64,000 nt of DNA, taken from Setaria digitata (lineage: Eukaryota; Nematoda; Chromadorea; Rhabditida; Setariidae). Below, piece after piece: positions 40,790 to 52,926 of the stretch. The translations under genes were made by a program, and so were the position numbers. Numbering within the stretch: position 1 is the first letter of the stretch; each line of letters begins with the position of its first letter. The notes beneath the pieces are model-generated. The model worked only from the letters and a program-made list of their open reading frames with translations, made no database searches and was not told the DNA's origin. Location: NCBI GenBank assembly GCA_003640385.1, contig RCAB01000001.1, positions 992,001 to 1,056,000 of the forward strand. The letters run 5' to 3'.

Positions 40790-42061
40790 AGATATAACAT
40801 TAATTAAAAAATAGATTAATATATAATTGAATAAAGCAATCGTAGTACCAATTATCTGCAAAGTTTATGATGTTTTGACACTTTTCCGTGATTATTTCAT
40901 ATTTTCATTATTTCTGCCTATTGAAGATTTCCACTTCTTTTAACTTCAAGTTCAACCATTCAGATCTTGCTTACAAATAATTTCAAAAGAAGCAATAAGA
41001 AGAATAGAAATCGCAGATGCAAATCACTTGAACTGTGAGATTCATGACACTTCAAAATATTGACTTCTTCCTGATGAAAGAATTCAGGACTGTGTGTTTA
41101 TCTGAAAGTCTGTGGTGTGTGCCACATATGTGTCTAGATAGATGAAGATAAATATATCCAAAGCAGTTCACCTGACAAGGCAAAAGCCTGAAGGCAGCTG
41201 TTCTGTAGTCAAGATGAAGCAGTGCAGCAGGAGAGCAAAGAAGAAACGAAAATTACGAAAACTGCTTTAAACTCCATCACTTTCGTGTAGCGGTTCTCGG
41301 CTAAATGCTTGAAGTTATTCTTGCTTAATTAATAAGTGATGGTAAACCCCCTCTGATGATGATTACTGTTAGCTAGGCATAATTCATTAGATATTTCATT
41401 TACGTATCAATTTAAGAGGCTTAAATAACTTTAATTTGATTTTAAAGACCATTCTTGGTTCTGAACAGTATCATTTTAATTGAATTTTAAAGTGTCTTGA
41501 GGCGGAGACAAATGAGATCAATTATCATCGTTATTATCACATTTGTTGTCAGTGGAATCCATGGTGCATACGAGTATTAACGATTACTTCCATTATCTCT
41601 ACATTTTGCTTACACTATATTAAGTTGTTTTAGTTTCTTTTGCTTCTACGCTATTAAATATTATTATAAACTATCAATAGATTTGTTTGTAAAAATCTAC
41701 GGAAGACTCTAAAAGTTGTTAAATTTTCGGAAATGTTAACACGAAATTTGACAAAACCTTAACGAAAATGTTTTGAAAATCACTAAAGTCGCCAAGTGGA
41801 CTACGCGAGCTTGTGCAAATTATTATCGAAAACAAGCTTCTTCCACATTCGTCATAATTTGATAGAAAGAAATTCAGTTTTCAGGACATTCAAGCATTGC
41901 TTTAATTTTTAGTGGTAAGTAATGAAATAATTTTAGTTTTTTGATACCTCGACGAGAATGCACAGTGCTCAATTCAAAGTCAACATGAAATACATAACCC
42001 CGCGTTAATTCGAATACTTTTTAGGTACATGTGATTGTTGAAGGTTCGATCTCAAATCAAT
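40790..42061. other. Intergenic stretch after the glutamate rece​ptor gene
   Basis: About 1.3 kb without an assigned gene. It contains the short signal-peptide-like frame at 41512-41580, listed separately, and TTTTTAG at about 42024 as a possible leader acceptor for the next gene. Confidence 0.5.
41512..41580 (+). other. 22-codon signal-peptide-like open frame
   Basis: The frame reads MRSIIIVIITFVVSGIHG then AYEY and TAA. A positive N-end, an eleven-residue Ile/Val/Phe core and a small-residue SGIHG-A cleavage context make a textbook secretion signal. It may be the first exon of an unrecognised secreted protein, a tiny peptide gene, or chance in AT-rich DNA. No downstream exon joining in phase was found. 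Confidence 0.25.
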
Positions 42062-43550
42062 ATGACAGACTATAGCAATCGTTGTTACAACACAATAGCT
42101 TATAACCCTAGGAGTAAAGAAAGACCAGACCTCAGCGAAAGCTTGGCTGATAAAAGCGGTAAGAATGGACTGGTAAAATCGGCTTGGTTTCCAAGTGCAA
42201 CACATGTAGAAAATAAGTACCACTATAGTGTTTTTCCCGACGGACCGATGGCTACGAGCTTTGAAAAATACGTACACAATATATTCCGACCCGGAAACAA
42301 AATACCGAAACTTCCCGGCGCAGCAGGTAATTTGATAAGCGCTCAGAGCATGCTTCGGGTTCAAGATCTACTCGGTTCTGCTGCTCTGAATGAGTCTTGT
42401 AAGTTACATTTTAGTATTTGTTTTGACTTACTTTTTGATTCAATTCTTTATAGGTCTTTTCATTTTTTGATTGGTCCTGAAAAATCTAGAGTTAAAATTA
42501 AGATTATTTTTGAAGTTGACGAAGACATTCTCAGAGGACCACTAGAGAAAATGTTCAGCGAACAAGGTCTAACTGGGATTGAGGATTATTCAGTCTACTC
42601 GCCCTACTATCCAACAAAAAGTGCCAGCTTAACTTGTACCTCAACCATTCTTTCACCTTTCCAAATTAAGGTATGCTCTCACTTTAAACATTTTTTTCAA
42701 TCAGCAAGGTAAGAGAAGTCTTGTTAATAGCTGAGATTCCCTTCTACATAACATTTATTGCTTTGTGAAGAAAGGAGGTAAACATAAATTATGCAATTAA
42801 ACATGTTATTTAGCAGTTGAAGAAACTTATTTCTACATGGAACTGTCATTGCATATTGGTTGACAGTTCCTTTTTTTAACATTCCTCTTTTGAATTTTTT
42901 ATTGTGCTAGAGTTGTTAGTATAATGTTTTGAATGCACGAACTGAAGTAAAATTTTCCTCTTTGCGACACCATATTGTCGGGAATAAGAAAAGTACGAGT
43001 TACGGGATGACAAATTGTTTAGGGAGAAAAAAAGAACTTATAATTGCTTCAAAGAACTTCACTCTGGATGAAAATCATCACCAGAACTATATCTCTTGAT
43101 GAATGATCATATTACATGACATGGAGGGTTCATTTAGGACAATTGTACATCGTATCGGAGGAAAGCTAACGATGAATGGGAACGGAATAATCGGCAAATG
43201 ATTATCGATTACAAAGGATCCGATGCGTAACATTTCTAAATTCTCATTTTTAGCAATAATTAATTTATGTTGCACTGTGCGTTGAATCTGCTCCGTCTAT
43301 TTCCATCATTCGCAGTCGTCAGGCTGGGAGCATTTAACCTATGAGACATTTTTGGAAGACTTCGCAATCTGCAGCTGATTTCAGCGCACCTTTGACGCCG
43401 TACATGTATGCGGAACATCCGTACGTTCGCAGTCAAGATTCACGTATTGTTGGGTCAAACTTCGTTCAGATAACATCACGACCAAAAGACCGCTTCTTGG
43501 AGAAGATCGATCGAACGCTCGCCGAAGTTCGAGCTATGCCTCGGTTTTAA
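42062..43550 (+). CDS. Unrecognised protein, about three exons
   Basis: I do not recognise this protein. Exon 1 (42062-42398) starts MTDYSNRCYNTIAYNPRSK and is clearly coding for 112 residues: hydrophilic, with FPDGPMATSFEKYVHNIFRPG and a Leu/Ala-rich end, stopping at a perfect GTAAGT donor. Exon 2 ends at 42670 before GTATGC and contains LEKMFSEQGLTGIEDYSVYS; its acceptor (42515 favoured, others possible) is uncertain. The last exon, from about 43359, reads PYMYAEHPYVRSQDSRIV, then ITSRPKDRFLEKIDRTL and ends MPRF. A competing acceptor at 43316 gives a different 20-residue end. There is no signal peptide, membrane segment or known motif. It is probably a conserved nematode protein, about 210 residues. 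Confidence 0.6.
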
Positions 43551-44822
43551 AACGATTCAGTGTAATTTTTCTAGATGGAACACAATGAGTTATAAATTAG
43601 TAAAAAGGACATTTTTGACATTTCATTTCCAGTACAGTTTAGTTCATCTCCATGTAATTTTTTTCTGCACTCACTATAATTTGGTTTTTCAAAGCATTTC
43701 AGTAGTTTAGATTCATTGTTAGAATTTTACAAACTTCATTCCTTTTAAATTCAACTCTCTCTGACTCGTGTAAGGCTTTAAATGATATCTGAGAAAAGGA
43801 AAGTAAAACAACTTTCCCTTTTTCCTTGAAATTTACATGCAGGAGTTGATGTCATGATGAGATTTGGAATATCAACATGGAGGTGAGAAATGGCTATTTT
43901 TTGTCATAAGTTTTTCTAGATGATAGGATTTATATTCATTTTCATTAGCAATTACGTAATAGAAAATTGCTGACTTAAACTTGAAAACTAACTTTTTAAA
44001 ATGGCACGTCGTTTTTATTTTGACTTACTGCAGCAGTGATAAGATTTTGAAATACTGAATCCGCGATCCGGAAAGATAAGACAATCGTATTATCTTATCT
44101 TCACGACAGTTTACTTCGTTGCATAAAATGCTTCTGATCACTTGGACGCGATATTTGAATAGGGCTTGTTTGCATTCACTGATATAATTTCGAAGTGTAA
44201 GAAGCTGGACCAATCACTGACTACTGCAACTCCTCTGTGTTTCTACTCACTCCATCATGAATACTGAGATACAGAAATAATGAGCTATTAAATAAATCTT
44301 TATAATTTTTTATTTTCAATTCGTTTTCTGGAAGACAAGTGGAAAAAAGAAAGGAAGGAATCGGTTTGATATGAAAAGAAGAGGAAGACAATTCAAGCAT
44401 ATTTCTGTTTGACATCTGGAATGGATGGTCATTGCTGACTGAAACTTATCTACATATCAGTAATATTGTTTCATTATGGATTATTTTTCTCCCCTCAGTA
44501 GTGATAGTTCTTATCATTAGGGTACAGTAACAAGGAAACAGTATTGAATAGCCTTATCGTTTGTTTAAACAAAGTCCATCGATGAAGAGAGATTTGCAAG
44601 GTCAAATTACCAATACACATGAAAAGTTCACCTTAACAAGACTTCCAACAATTGCTAATGTTTTTTCTCACTGCTATGAATACTCAACAGACTACTTTTT
44701 CTGAAATGAAATACCGTAATCCTCCTACACTGCCACTATTCTCAAAAGAAGCACCGTGATCCTTGGGAATCTATCATGACACATTCAACATTTCCGCAGA
44801 AGCATTCATAAAAAGTTCAGTT
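43551..44822. other. Convergent intergenic region
   Basis: About 1.3 kb between the 3' ends of the unknown gene and the Rieske paralogue. I see no coding exon or structured repeat. Confidence 0.5.
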
Positions 44823-46052
44823 TCATTCTTCACCGATCACTACAGTATAGTCGTCAAGAAATTTGTACGGTGGCACTTCGAGATTGGCTGGTGCGGGTCC
44901 TACTCTTATGCGACCGGATACGTCGAAAGACGAGCTGTGACATGGGCAGAACCAGGCCTTGTATTCACCCTTTCCATCTATAAATGTATAAGAATTTTCG
45001 GAGCTATGAATTACTGTAGCAGTTTGGTATATAGTGTTGTGGTTAATCAATCAGAGGCTAAGTAACCAGCACAATTCATTAACCTACTAGACACGTTCTA
45101 TTATTTTCATATTTATGGGAAAAATGAAATGAATGAGGAAGGAAATTTGGGAGTACTAGGCGCCAATAAAAAAGAAGTGAATGAAATGAATATAAAAGAA
45201 TAAAGAGAACAACGTACGTATGGGAATACACCCGAGATGTGGGCATACTGCTAATATGATGAGCCATTCCGGTCGTTGCACTCGAGTTTCGTCTTTTTCC
45301 GGATCCCTTAATTCACTCAACTTCACGTTTCGAGCTTCCTCGATCTCTTCTGTTGTCCGATGTTTCACGAACACCGGTTTGCCACGCCATCGGAACGTCT
45401 TACACTAGAAAAGATCAGGCAGCATCAAGAAACGAAGACTGCACCTACTCTTCCATGTTCTCACTATATCTACAGAGGATGCTAACAGCGCCTTCTGTTT
45501 GATTTCAGTAATGTTGGCAGAAGTTAACCTGTCCTTCAGGAATCTGATTCAGATCTATTTGTGTCGTACCAAGTGCGATCTGATCTGTAGGCATGTTTTT
45601 AAAATAAACAACACTCTGGACAATTTTCGCTGTCATCAAGAGATAAGCCGCGCCACCAACTGCAATGAATGAAATGCTTTAATCCAAGAATTAAAGTTGT
45701 TTGGGATGAGTTATTACACTTACTTCCAAAGATAATCTTTCGCGACATCGAACGTCGCATATCTTCAAATCTAAGAGCCTTCGTACCGGTATTGTTGCGT
45801 CGATCGCTGGTACCGGGAAAACGTATATCGGTGTGAGCAAGACGACAAGATTGATGAAATAAGTCTGAATTACATAATGCATCTTCCAACAACACGTAAT
45901 TTTGGATCAGTTCAGAGGTCAGATGATGAGACGGAATTTGACACTTAGTGGCTGCAAGCTGAACACTTACCGAGTGATCTTTCGAATGCTGGCGACTTAT
46001 GAGCTGAATGTTCCTCGACTTCTGACCTTTTGGTTCGAGCTATCTTTGTCAT
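44823..46052 (-). CDS. Second Rieske iron-sulfur protein (isp-1 paralogue)
   Basis: Five exons in phase: 45971-46052, 45724-45864, 45529-45659, 45218-45404, 44823-44977 (TGA); 231 residues. The protein aligns with ISP-1 from the [11 protein letters not shown] segment through the membrane anchor ([18 protein letters not shown]), hinge (DLNQIPEGQ) and Rieske fold. Cluster boxes are CPHLGC and CPCHSS, so all four metal ligands and both disulfide cysteines remain, and [17 protein letters not shown] follows. The two exons carrying anchor and box I are 131 and 187 nt, the same as in isp-1, with the same phases: a genomic duplication, not a retrocopy. Differences are Ser for Gly in box II and an N-terminus ([20 protein letters not shown]) with acidic residues that is a poor presequence. 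It looks intact and under selection. Stage- or tissue-specific complex III use is possible but unproven. Confidence 0.92.
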
Positions 46053-47596
46053 AATTGGTACCTGTGCAGGTATGTCATCACTACCAATACTAGTTTTACA
46101 AAATACTTTCCGAAATAACGTAATTGCGGGAGTATCATGAAATGGGATGTATAAATAAGGTTTGATTGTGTTCTCCGTTACAGCATAGGAAAAAGTCGCA
46201 GCTATTAAGTTTTATTCCGGTTTGCTAGAGGATTCCGAAACATTTTGTGACATAAACGAGGCCTTCTCCTAGCGCTTTCATAAAAAGCAATGGAAAGTAA
46301 GTAAAACGACAATTTACCCGGCTGATTGTCCTGATCGTTTTTGTTGCTGTTCTCATTTCACTGCAGATCAACATGAAATACAAAAATTAATTTATCAACA
46401 GCTGTTCTTGCAAACCACTCTACTGAAAAATTCAAGTCTTTTTTGCTAAAGGGCGTCAAACTGCAAAAAGAAGTGAAATAATTTGCATATCATGGATGTG
46501 ATACAACAAAACAATGATTTTTCACTTCGTTCTCGAAAAAACATTGCAGCTTTCATTTCTCAGTGGGTTATTTTTAGATCTGTATGAGATTTTCATTAAG
46601 TTCACGCCATTCCTCAGCGATTCGGCTACAGAAGAAAAGAGAAAGAAATACTCCATGAGTATTTAGGCCATAATTAACTGAGTAAAATTAAGCAGAATAG
46701 TGGCAAAATCGAAAGGTAGTCTGACCAATGACGATAGATTCACTGCATCTCTTCTCTTATCGACATAATGCGAACAGTCTGATAAGTTCAAAAACTGATC
46801 ATTTACGAATCTGTGCCCCCTTCCTAGCCATTACGCAGAAATCTCCATTTTTTAGCCGGCTCCTCATATCCCTTTTACATATATAAAATTTGTTGGAATT
46901 CATTCATTCCCTGTACTTCACGACATGAAATCATTCCAGAATTTCGTTCAATAATTTTTCTGTTGATGTGTCATCTCGGAATTTCGACTTTTCAGCATCT
47001 AAATCTTCCTCTTCACAATGGTAACCCACTTATACAGCTTGAAATTCCGGTGACAGAACCTCAGCTCCAAGAGTACTTACATAATTTATTATATGTTATC
47101 ATTGTTATCACCAGAAAGAAATACATGACCAATTCAAGTATAAAAACAATACAAACGAAATACAAATCGATATAAACTCACACCATTTACAAATAACAGG
47201 TACCCAAAACTAAAAACAATGAATTTTTTAGAAATAACTGAATTGCTTTTCAAAAGCGAAAAACAAGTACAAAGGAAGGAAAAGAAAACAACAAAACTAA
47301 TGCAAATTAAAATTTACCCCTCCAAAAAAAAGAGAAAAATTGTGGAAAATGAATTTCTTTCTTTCAGAAAAAGAAATACAACAAAGAAGCAAAGAAAGAA
47401 AACAAGATAAATTTAGTGCACTAATCCATTTTCAAAGCATTTTCTTATTTGCAAACTGATTAGGATTTAATCAGTTTGCAAATAATATTACGATTTAATC
47501 AGTTTGCAAATAATATTACGATTTAATCAGTTTGCAAATAAGAACATGGATTATATTCTGAAATATCTGCTTTTATATAACATCTTTGACAAAGCT
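46053..47596. other. Intergenic stretch between ufc-1 and the Rieske paralogue
   Basis: About 1.5 kb. It holds a lysine-rich open frame (47219-47410, probably non-coding A-rich DNA) and a 28-bp tandem array able to form a hairpin at 47444-47542. No gene is assigned. Confidence 0.5.
47444..47542. repeat. 28-bp tandem repeat enclosed by an inverted copy
   Basis: The unit GATTTAATCAGTTTGCAAAT plus AATATTAC is repeated from 47464 with period 28 for about 2.8 copies. It is preceded at 47444-47461 by CTTATTTGCAAACTGATT, the exact reverse complement of the last copy's end (47525-47542) and nearly all of the first. The DNA or RNA could fold as a hairpin with an 18-bp stem. It lies just past the ufc-1 stop, within its likely 3' untranslated region. 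Confidence 0.85.
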
Positions 47597-48840
47597 TCAG
47601 GCAGCTTTGGGTTTTATCATACCGCGCTCAACAAGATCTGGCACTTCCACCGCTAACCACGGTCCCAGTCCTAACGAGAACGCTTGTGCAATTCCAAATT
47701 TCGGGACATTTCTAGCCCATAACGGTTTGAAGTGGTCCGACAAGCAAATTCGACCCCCTCTAAATTATTATGGAATTAAACAAAAAAACATCCAATCGAG
47801 TGTTTAAAGTGTTTTGTTAAGGAAAAAAAGGACAGTAAATAAAAAATAATAGTGAATATGTAAAATATGTTCCAATCAATATGATAATAGGAATGGATTT
47901 ACCAGTGCATTTACCATTATGTTATTAAAGCAAAACCATGTTACAGTTAGACCAATTTAATAGGAATGGATGTACCAGTGCATTTACCATTATCTTATTA
48001 AAGTAAAACCATGTTACAGTTAGACCAATTTCGAATTCGTGGCAAAGTTAATATTTAAAACTTTTTGTCAATTTCTTGTGTGAAGAATAAAATTTAATCG
48101 GTTTTTACGAATTTCAATTTTGCCCAGTAGTCTTCTGAATGCCGCGCCAAATGGAAGTGATACAAAATGAGAGATAAAAAAATACCTATACATTTTTGCA
48201 GTTTTCCCATCCAATTCAGGCAGTGCAATTTCCGGCGCGGTAACTGGATATGTTATAGGAATATCAAATTCAATATCGAATTCATACCTGCAGAGAAAAG
48301 CGAAATCGCCTTATGAAAATCTTAAATTTATCAAGGAACAAACCGACAAAATAAAAAAAAATAAAAAAAACATCGATATGCGGTATCTCCTTCAGAAACT
48401 AAATAGCTAATTAAAAACGAATGCACTGACGAGGTATGATACCTGAGCATCTTATAATAATGCCAGCATTTACCAAACCATTTCGTCCCATCGCTGTTAC
48501 TTTCTAAACGAAACCAGTCCAAATCTGCAGCTTTGTTATTGTTGATGAACGTTATTAATGCTTCATATTCTTCCTTCAATCTCTAAAAGCGTGAATTTGA
48601 TTTTTTCCACACCTTTTATATATTCTTTTTATACTCTACATTTTATATACTTTTATTCCACTAGCACTTATTTTAATTATTTTAACACGTATTTTAACTT
48701 TTCATAAAGTTACCAAAACATCGTAACAAAAATTGATCAAAGAAAACCTGAACCCACAAATCGCCATCTCGCGGTCCAGCCTTCGTCCTCATAAGTGGAA
48801 TGGCTTTCAAGGCATTCTTTGCCGACTCATCTAATTCCAT
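47597..48840 (-). CDS. ufc-1: UFM1-conjugating enzyme 1 (UFC1)
   Basis: E2-like enzyme taking UFM1 from UBA5 by a thioester bond and passing it to the UFL1 ligase, in the cytosol and at the ER. Four exons in phase: 48748-48840, 48443-48582, 48186-48287, 47597-47759 (TGA); 165 residues against 167 in human. The order of conserved blocks is complete: [74 protein letters not shown], the catalytic cysteine in [12 protein letters not shown], and [15 protein letters not shown]. Intron 3 contains a 73-bp tandem duplication. The start is the first ATG of the open exon and agrees with the family N terminus. Confidence 0.96.
47886..48031. repeat. Two-copy 73-bp tandem duplication in ufc-1 intron 3
   Basis: Two adjacent copies, 47886-47958 and 47959-48031, begin AATAGGAATGGAT and end AGACCAATTT. 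They differ at only about three bases, so the duplication is recent. Confidence 0.9.
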
Positions 48841-50679
48841 TTCCGTTGCTTTAATATCAAGAAATATTAATGAAATGAAATTCTTTTGCTGAAAAAAGTA
48901 CGTGATGCTTCAATAAAGCTTCGGAAAACTTTTATCTCATCATTTCATGAAGACTGAATACTGACTATATGTTTATTCAAAAGGATCGGATTTATAGTTG
49001 GAATATCTCTCGGGTGGATAAAAATCATCTCTGTGAAAGCGACAAATGAAACCTTAAAATATTTCTCGGGCAGCACTACGCCGAAAATAATCCATGCCTT
49101 TTCGGATATTTAACAAAGTATAAACAGTATGAACGAAAATCATGACTTACACGATTATACCCAAACATACAAGAAATTTTACGAGCAAATAAAGTAAGTG
49201 AAGTAGATAATATGAAGAGTTTAATTTTGTTATACAAGTTGATAAAATTGTTTCATGATACTACTTTCTTTTCAAGAACAGAATATGTTACAATATCTTA
49301 AAGCAAATCTTAACACAGTTACATAAACATAAAAAATGACAAATATCAAGAAATTTTCAGGATGCACCAAAAGCCACTCAAAAGGAAAACTGGCAACAGC
49401 TGGGAAATTCACAAGTTCTTTTCGAACGTTAGCCATCCAAATCCTGATGTATGTGATGTGCTCCGGAATATGTTTATCGATAATATTAAAGGCAAGAGGA
49501 TATCAGATATCATACATAATAAACAACGAAAGTCAATAGAAAATGTAGTAATCAAAAAACATGAAAACGAATTCGAAGTTTTCAGAAAAAAAAGGAAAAT
49601 AACTGAAAGGAGAAAAAAAAAGGAAAATTCACTATGGCCTTGGAACACTGACATATGCTATCGTTCACTGCAACTACAGATTCTGTACATTAAACGCCAT
49701 TATCTTGTTTCCGTGTCGAACACACAAAATAATAAATTGGCAACAATGTAGTGCAAAACACATCCTGTAAAGGTTATTCCAAACAGATAACCAAACTAAA
49801 GTATTTTGACATTGAAATATGCTACTAAAATGTTTAAAAAGCAAGCAAGTATTGAGGGGAAGGAAGTAAATTTTTGATTTCTTCAAATCTTACGAATTAT
49901 TTTTTCTCGCTTTCCTCAGTAAATTAAGATGTTCAAGAAATTATATGACAAACATTGTTGCAATCTGCGGTGTAGTTAAACTTACTTTACAAAGGACACT
50001 ACGACGGTGATTTCAGGAAGCATCTTCCGAAGTGATACTGCCATGAAAAGGACGAGCAAGAAGAAACACGACGCTTGACACACATCCAGGATTTGACACG
50101 CAGCGACGAATAGCAAGAATCTTAGCACACATTGGGTTGGCACGTGTCCGCACAGCGTCCCACCCTTCTTCTCTCTCGCATACTTTCTTTGAAGCTACCG
50201 GTATATCCTAAAAGCATATACTGAGTTCACGTGCTCAGGACACGTCGTTCCCTTCTCCTCTTCTCCACCCGAATATCCTGCAGTTCAACCCCTAATCAGA
50301 ATCTCTAGCAGTGGGATTTAACATTGATAATGAGAGCTCTGGAAAGTATTGTCGCCAGGCAGTGCATTGCTAGGGGTAGATATGAATGTCCGGCTGAGGT
50401 GGTACTGTAGTGTAGTGTTCGGGAGATGACAGAAGCAGATAAGATCTAAGAAAGAACCGGAAAAGAGTACTCCGGTCATTTGCTACTTCTCTCAAAACCG
50501 AATTCTCTCTTTTCCTTTCATGTTACTTACAATTTCAGTGTATTTGTATGCAATTGTATGCCTTATGTGTGTAAAGGATTTCGAGAGGACAAGATTGACC
50601 TGACACCTTTGACTGCCAAATAATATCGAGATAAGATATACTTATAATTAGCGACAGTATTTCAGGTAAGGTGGATAAT
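48841..50679. other. Divergent intergenic region between ufc-1 and dnc-4
   Basis: About 1.8 kb. The only long open frame, 49362-49751, is Lys/Asn-rich and matches nothing I know. GTATTTCAG ending at 50665 is the likely leader acceptor for dnc-4. Confidence 0.5.
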
Positions 50680-52926
50680 ATGACGGCTTTGTTTTGTATC
50701 GACCAGGTTAAGTATGAATGTAGTTGTGGTGAATGGGAAAGCTTAAATAGGTTGTATTTTTGTCGACATTGCTCGAACATTCGATGTGTGTTATGTGTAA
50801 GTCAAGAAATGGATACGTCATTTTGCCCATCGTGTCTCGATAACGTATCGACTGGTGAAGCACGACAAAAAAGAAACCGATGCTCAAACTGTTACCAATG
50901 TCCAGTTTGTGGTAGGTATTTGTTGATTAAAATGTGTTGGTTCTCAGTTAGCAAACTCCAGTAACTTGATGACTGATGAATCTAAATTTTTTTCACAACC
51001 GTCTTACATATTGTCATAACTTGGCATATTTCAACAGGGGTGAGTGCTGTTGTACGGGCATCCAATGATACTTACCACTTATCTTGCAATACGTGCCGTT
51101 GGACCACAACAGATTCTGGTATACCTGACTCTACTTCATCAACTTCTTGGCCACAATATCATTGTGAAGATGAGCAGCTGCTGGCCGCATTTTTAGAAAG
51201 GATGAGAAATTACGCAGCTATTGAAAGAGCTGACCGTGAAAGGCACAGATATACTAAAAGGTAAAGAAATGTAAGTGTAGTATAATTTTAAGCTGAACGT
51301 ATAAAAGAATGCGCTCCTTTCTATTCCTCACAACATCCGTAAAAAAAAATAAAGTATGCTATAGAAGATCAAACTTGGGTGCCGTTCTTTCGGATCGTTT
51401 TGGTCTGCAGACAATGTATAATCGACGAAAAGCAGCTTTGGCTGAACGGACAGAGAAAAAATTTCCTGTATTAGAACCTACGGATGATGTGCCCCTATTG
51501 GATGAGACCATTTTTGATGAGCACGAAATAGGTACGTAATGGTTCATTAAGTTGCATTTTCTTGTCACTTCTCAATGAGCATTATCGGTTATCTTTAGCT
51601 AAAGAAGCTGAGATGCTGAGCTTTATATCGTTTCATTATTTCAAATAACATTTGAATCATTTGAATCTTATAGATACAGGAAGCATTGTGACTTTAATGC
51701 AAGAAGTAAAGCAGCCTCTTGCCAATGGGCGTCCTCTCTTACCGATTAGAACACCTTTAGCTGGACGTCATTCAATACGTTGCAAACATTGTGATCACAG
51801 TTTGTGCAAAGGAGAATACAGTCCTACTTCGATTAAATTCAAGATCCAGGTAAATCATAATAAGGAATTTTGATAGAAGCTTCAGTGGGAATTTATGCGT
51901 AAACAAAAGCTTCCAAACTGATTATCTAAATTGCGAAGGATTATCACTTCAACTGGATACGGTTTATAACGTGTTTTTGCGCGTAAATTCTTGAGAAAAA
52001 TCTTTTTGCTTGCATTTTTGTTTGGCATGTTTAGGTTTTGGCTGGAAATTATGTGCCGGACATTCGCCTGTCACGCCAGGCAGCTCTTGTGGGAAATCAG
52101 TGGTGTCCTCTCTTTCTCACTGTATCCAATTTTTCCGCTAATCTTGCTCGTGTTGTGATTATTCCTTATACAAATGAGGATGAATCTTATGTTAAGGTAT
52201 TAGCTTTTAATTATACGGTATGATTTATGGTGCGCTGCATCTAAGAAATATGCACCAGAGTCTTCTTAGTATACTGTATTGCAGTGTGACTCTCCTGTTA
52301 TTGAACTGTCTGTACCAAATAGAGATGATGCAATGGAATGGGACGAAACGCTTGAAAAGACCACTAAAGAGACTGAAGGGTTGATGTCTTTGTCATTTCT
52401 TTTATTTCTCTTCTGATATCTAAAATGTAAATTTGCTGCTTTCCTTTTCGTAGTCGTGGAATATATTCTTTTTTTAAGGATAATTTGAAGGTAGTTTATT
52501 ACTGTGATCGTCGATGCAATCACTAGAGCATTTTTCATATAGAAAATAGACCCAATAAGTTTTGCGATGTTGATTTTAAATATCAAATTTTTTAAATTTT
52601 TTTTTTTTTTGTAATTTTCTGGTATTGGAGATTCGCTTCGTTTCGAACTCTGTTTAATCAAAACAAAGGTTTCAAATGAACTTGATCTCACCGCTCCCTT
52701 ATTTTTCAGTTTGGTTGTATTCCGACGACGGCATCGTATTGGTTTAAGGCTTAATGTATACGCAGCTGAAGGTATGGATAGAAAATTGGCATTGATTGTA
52801 AAATATAGTAATAGTAGCAGTTCGTTCGAGCAGGGGAGCGATCATACTTGGCTTCAGCACAAAGTATGTATATTCTTGGGCATGGCTGAAGCTGCAGATG
52901 GAGATGATACTGTGATAAAAGGATAA
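50680..52926 (+). CDS. dnc-4: Dynactin subunit 4 (p62)
   Basis: Pointed-end subunit of dynactin, the dynein cofactor. Seven exons in phase: 50680-50911, 51038-51260, 51368-51531, 51674-51849, 52035-52196, 52285-52379, 52710-52926 (TAA); 422 residues, slightly shorter than the human protein. The N-terminal zinc-binding cysteines are all visible: KYECSCGEWES, FCRHCSNIRCVLC, FCPSCLDN and NRCSNCYQCPVC, then LSCNTCRW. A helical ERMRNYAAIERADRERH stretch follows, the second Cys cluster IRCKHCDHSLCKGEY, and the beta-rich p62 C-terminal part (LRLNVYAAEGMDRKLALIVK). The ATG is the first after the leader acceptor. A KANSL2-like gene starts 443 bp downstream on the same strand. Confidence 0.94.

Noticed and set aside
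42047..42060. GGTTCGAT, resembling a tRNA B-box
   Set aside because: No matching A-box, acceptor stem or T-arm pairing upstream, and it lies in the 5' leader of the unknown gene.
49362..49751. 129-codon Lys/Asn-rich frame, loosely similar to another at 47219-47410 (ENEF followed by FRK and Lys/Arg runs)
   Set aside because: A-rich DNA produces such Lys-rich frames, and the similarity is mostly compositional. No splice or start context supports a gene.
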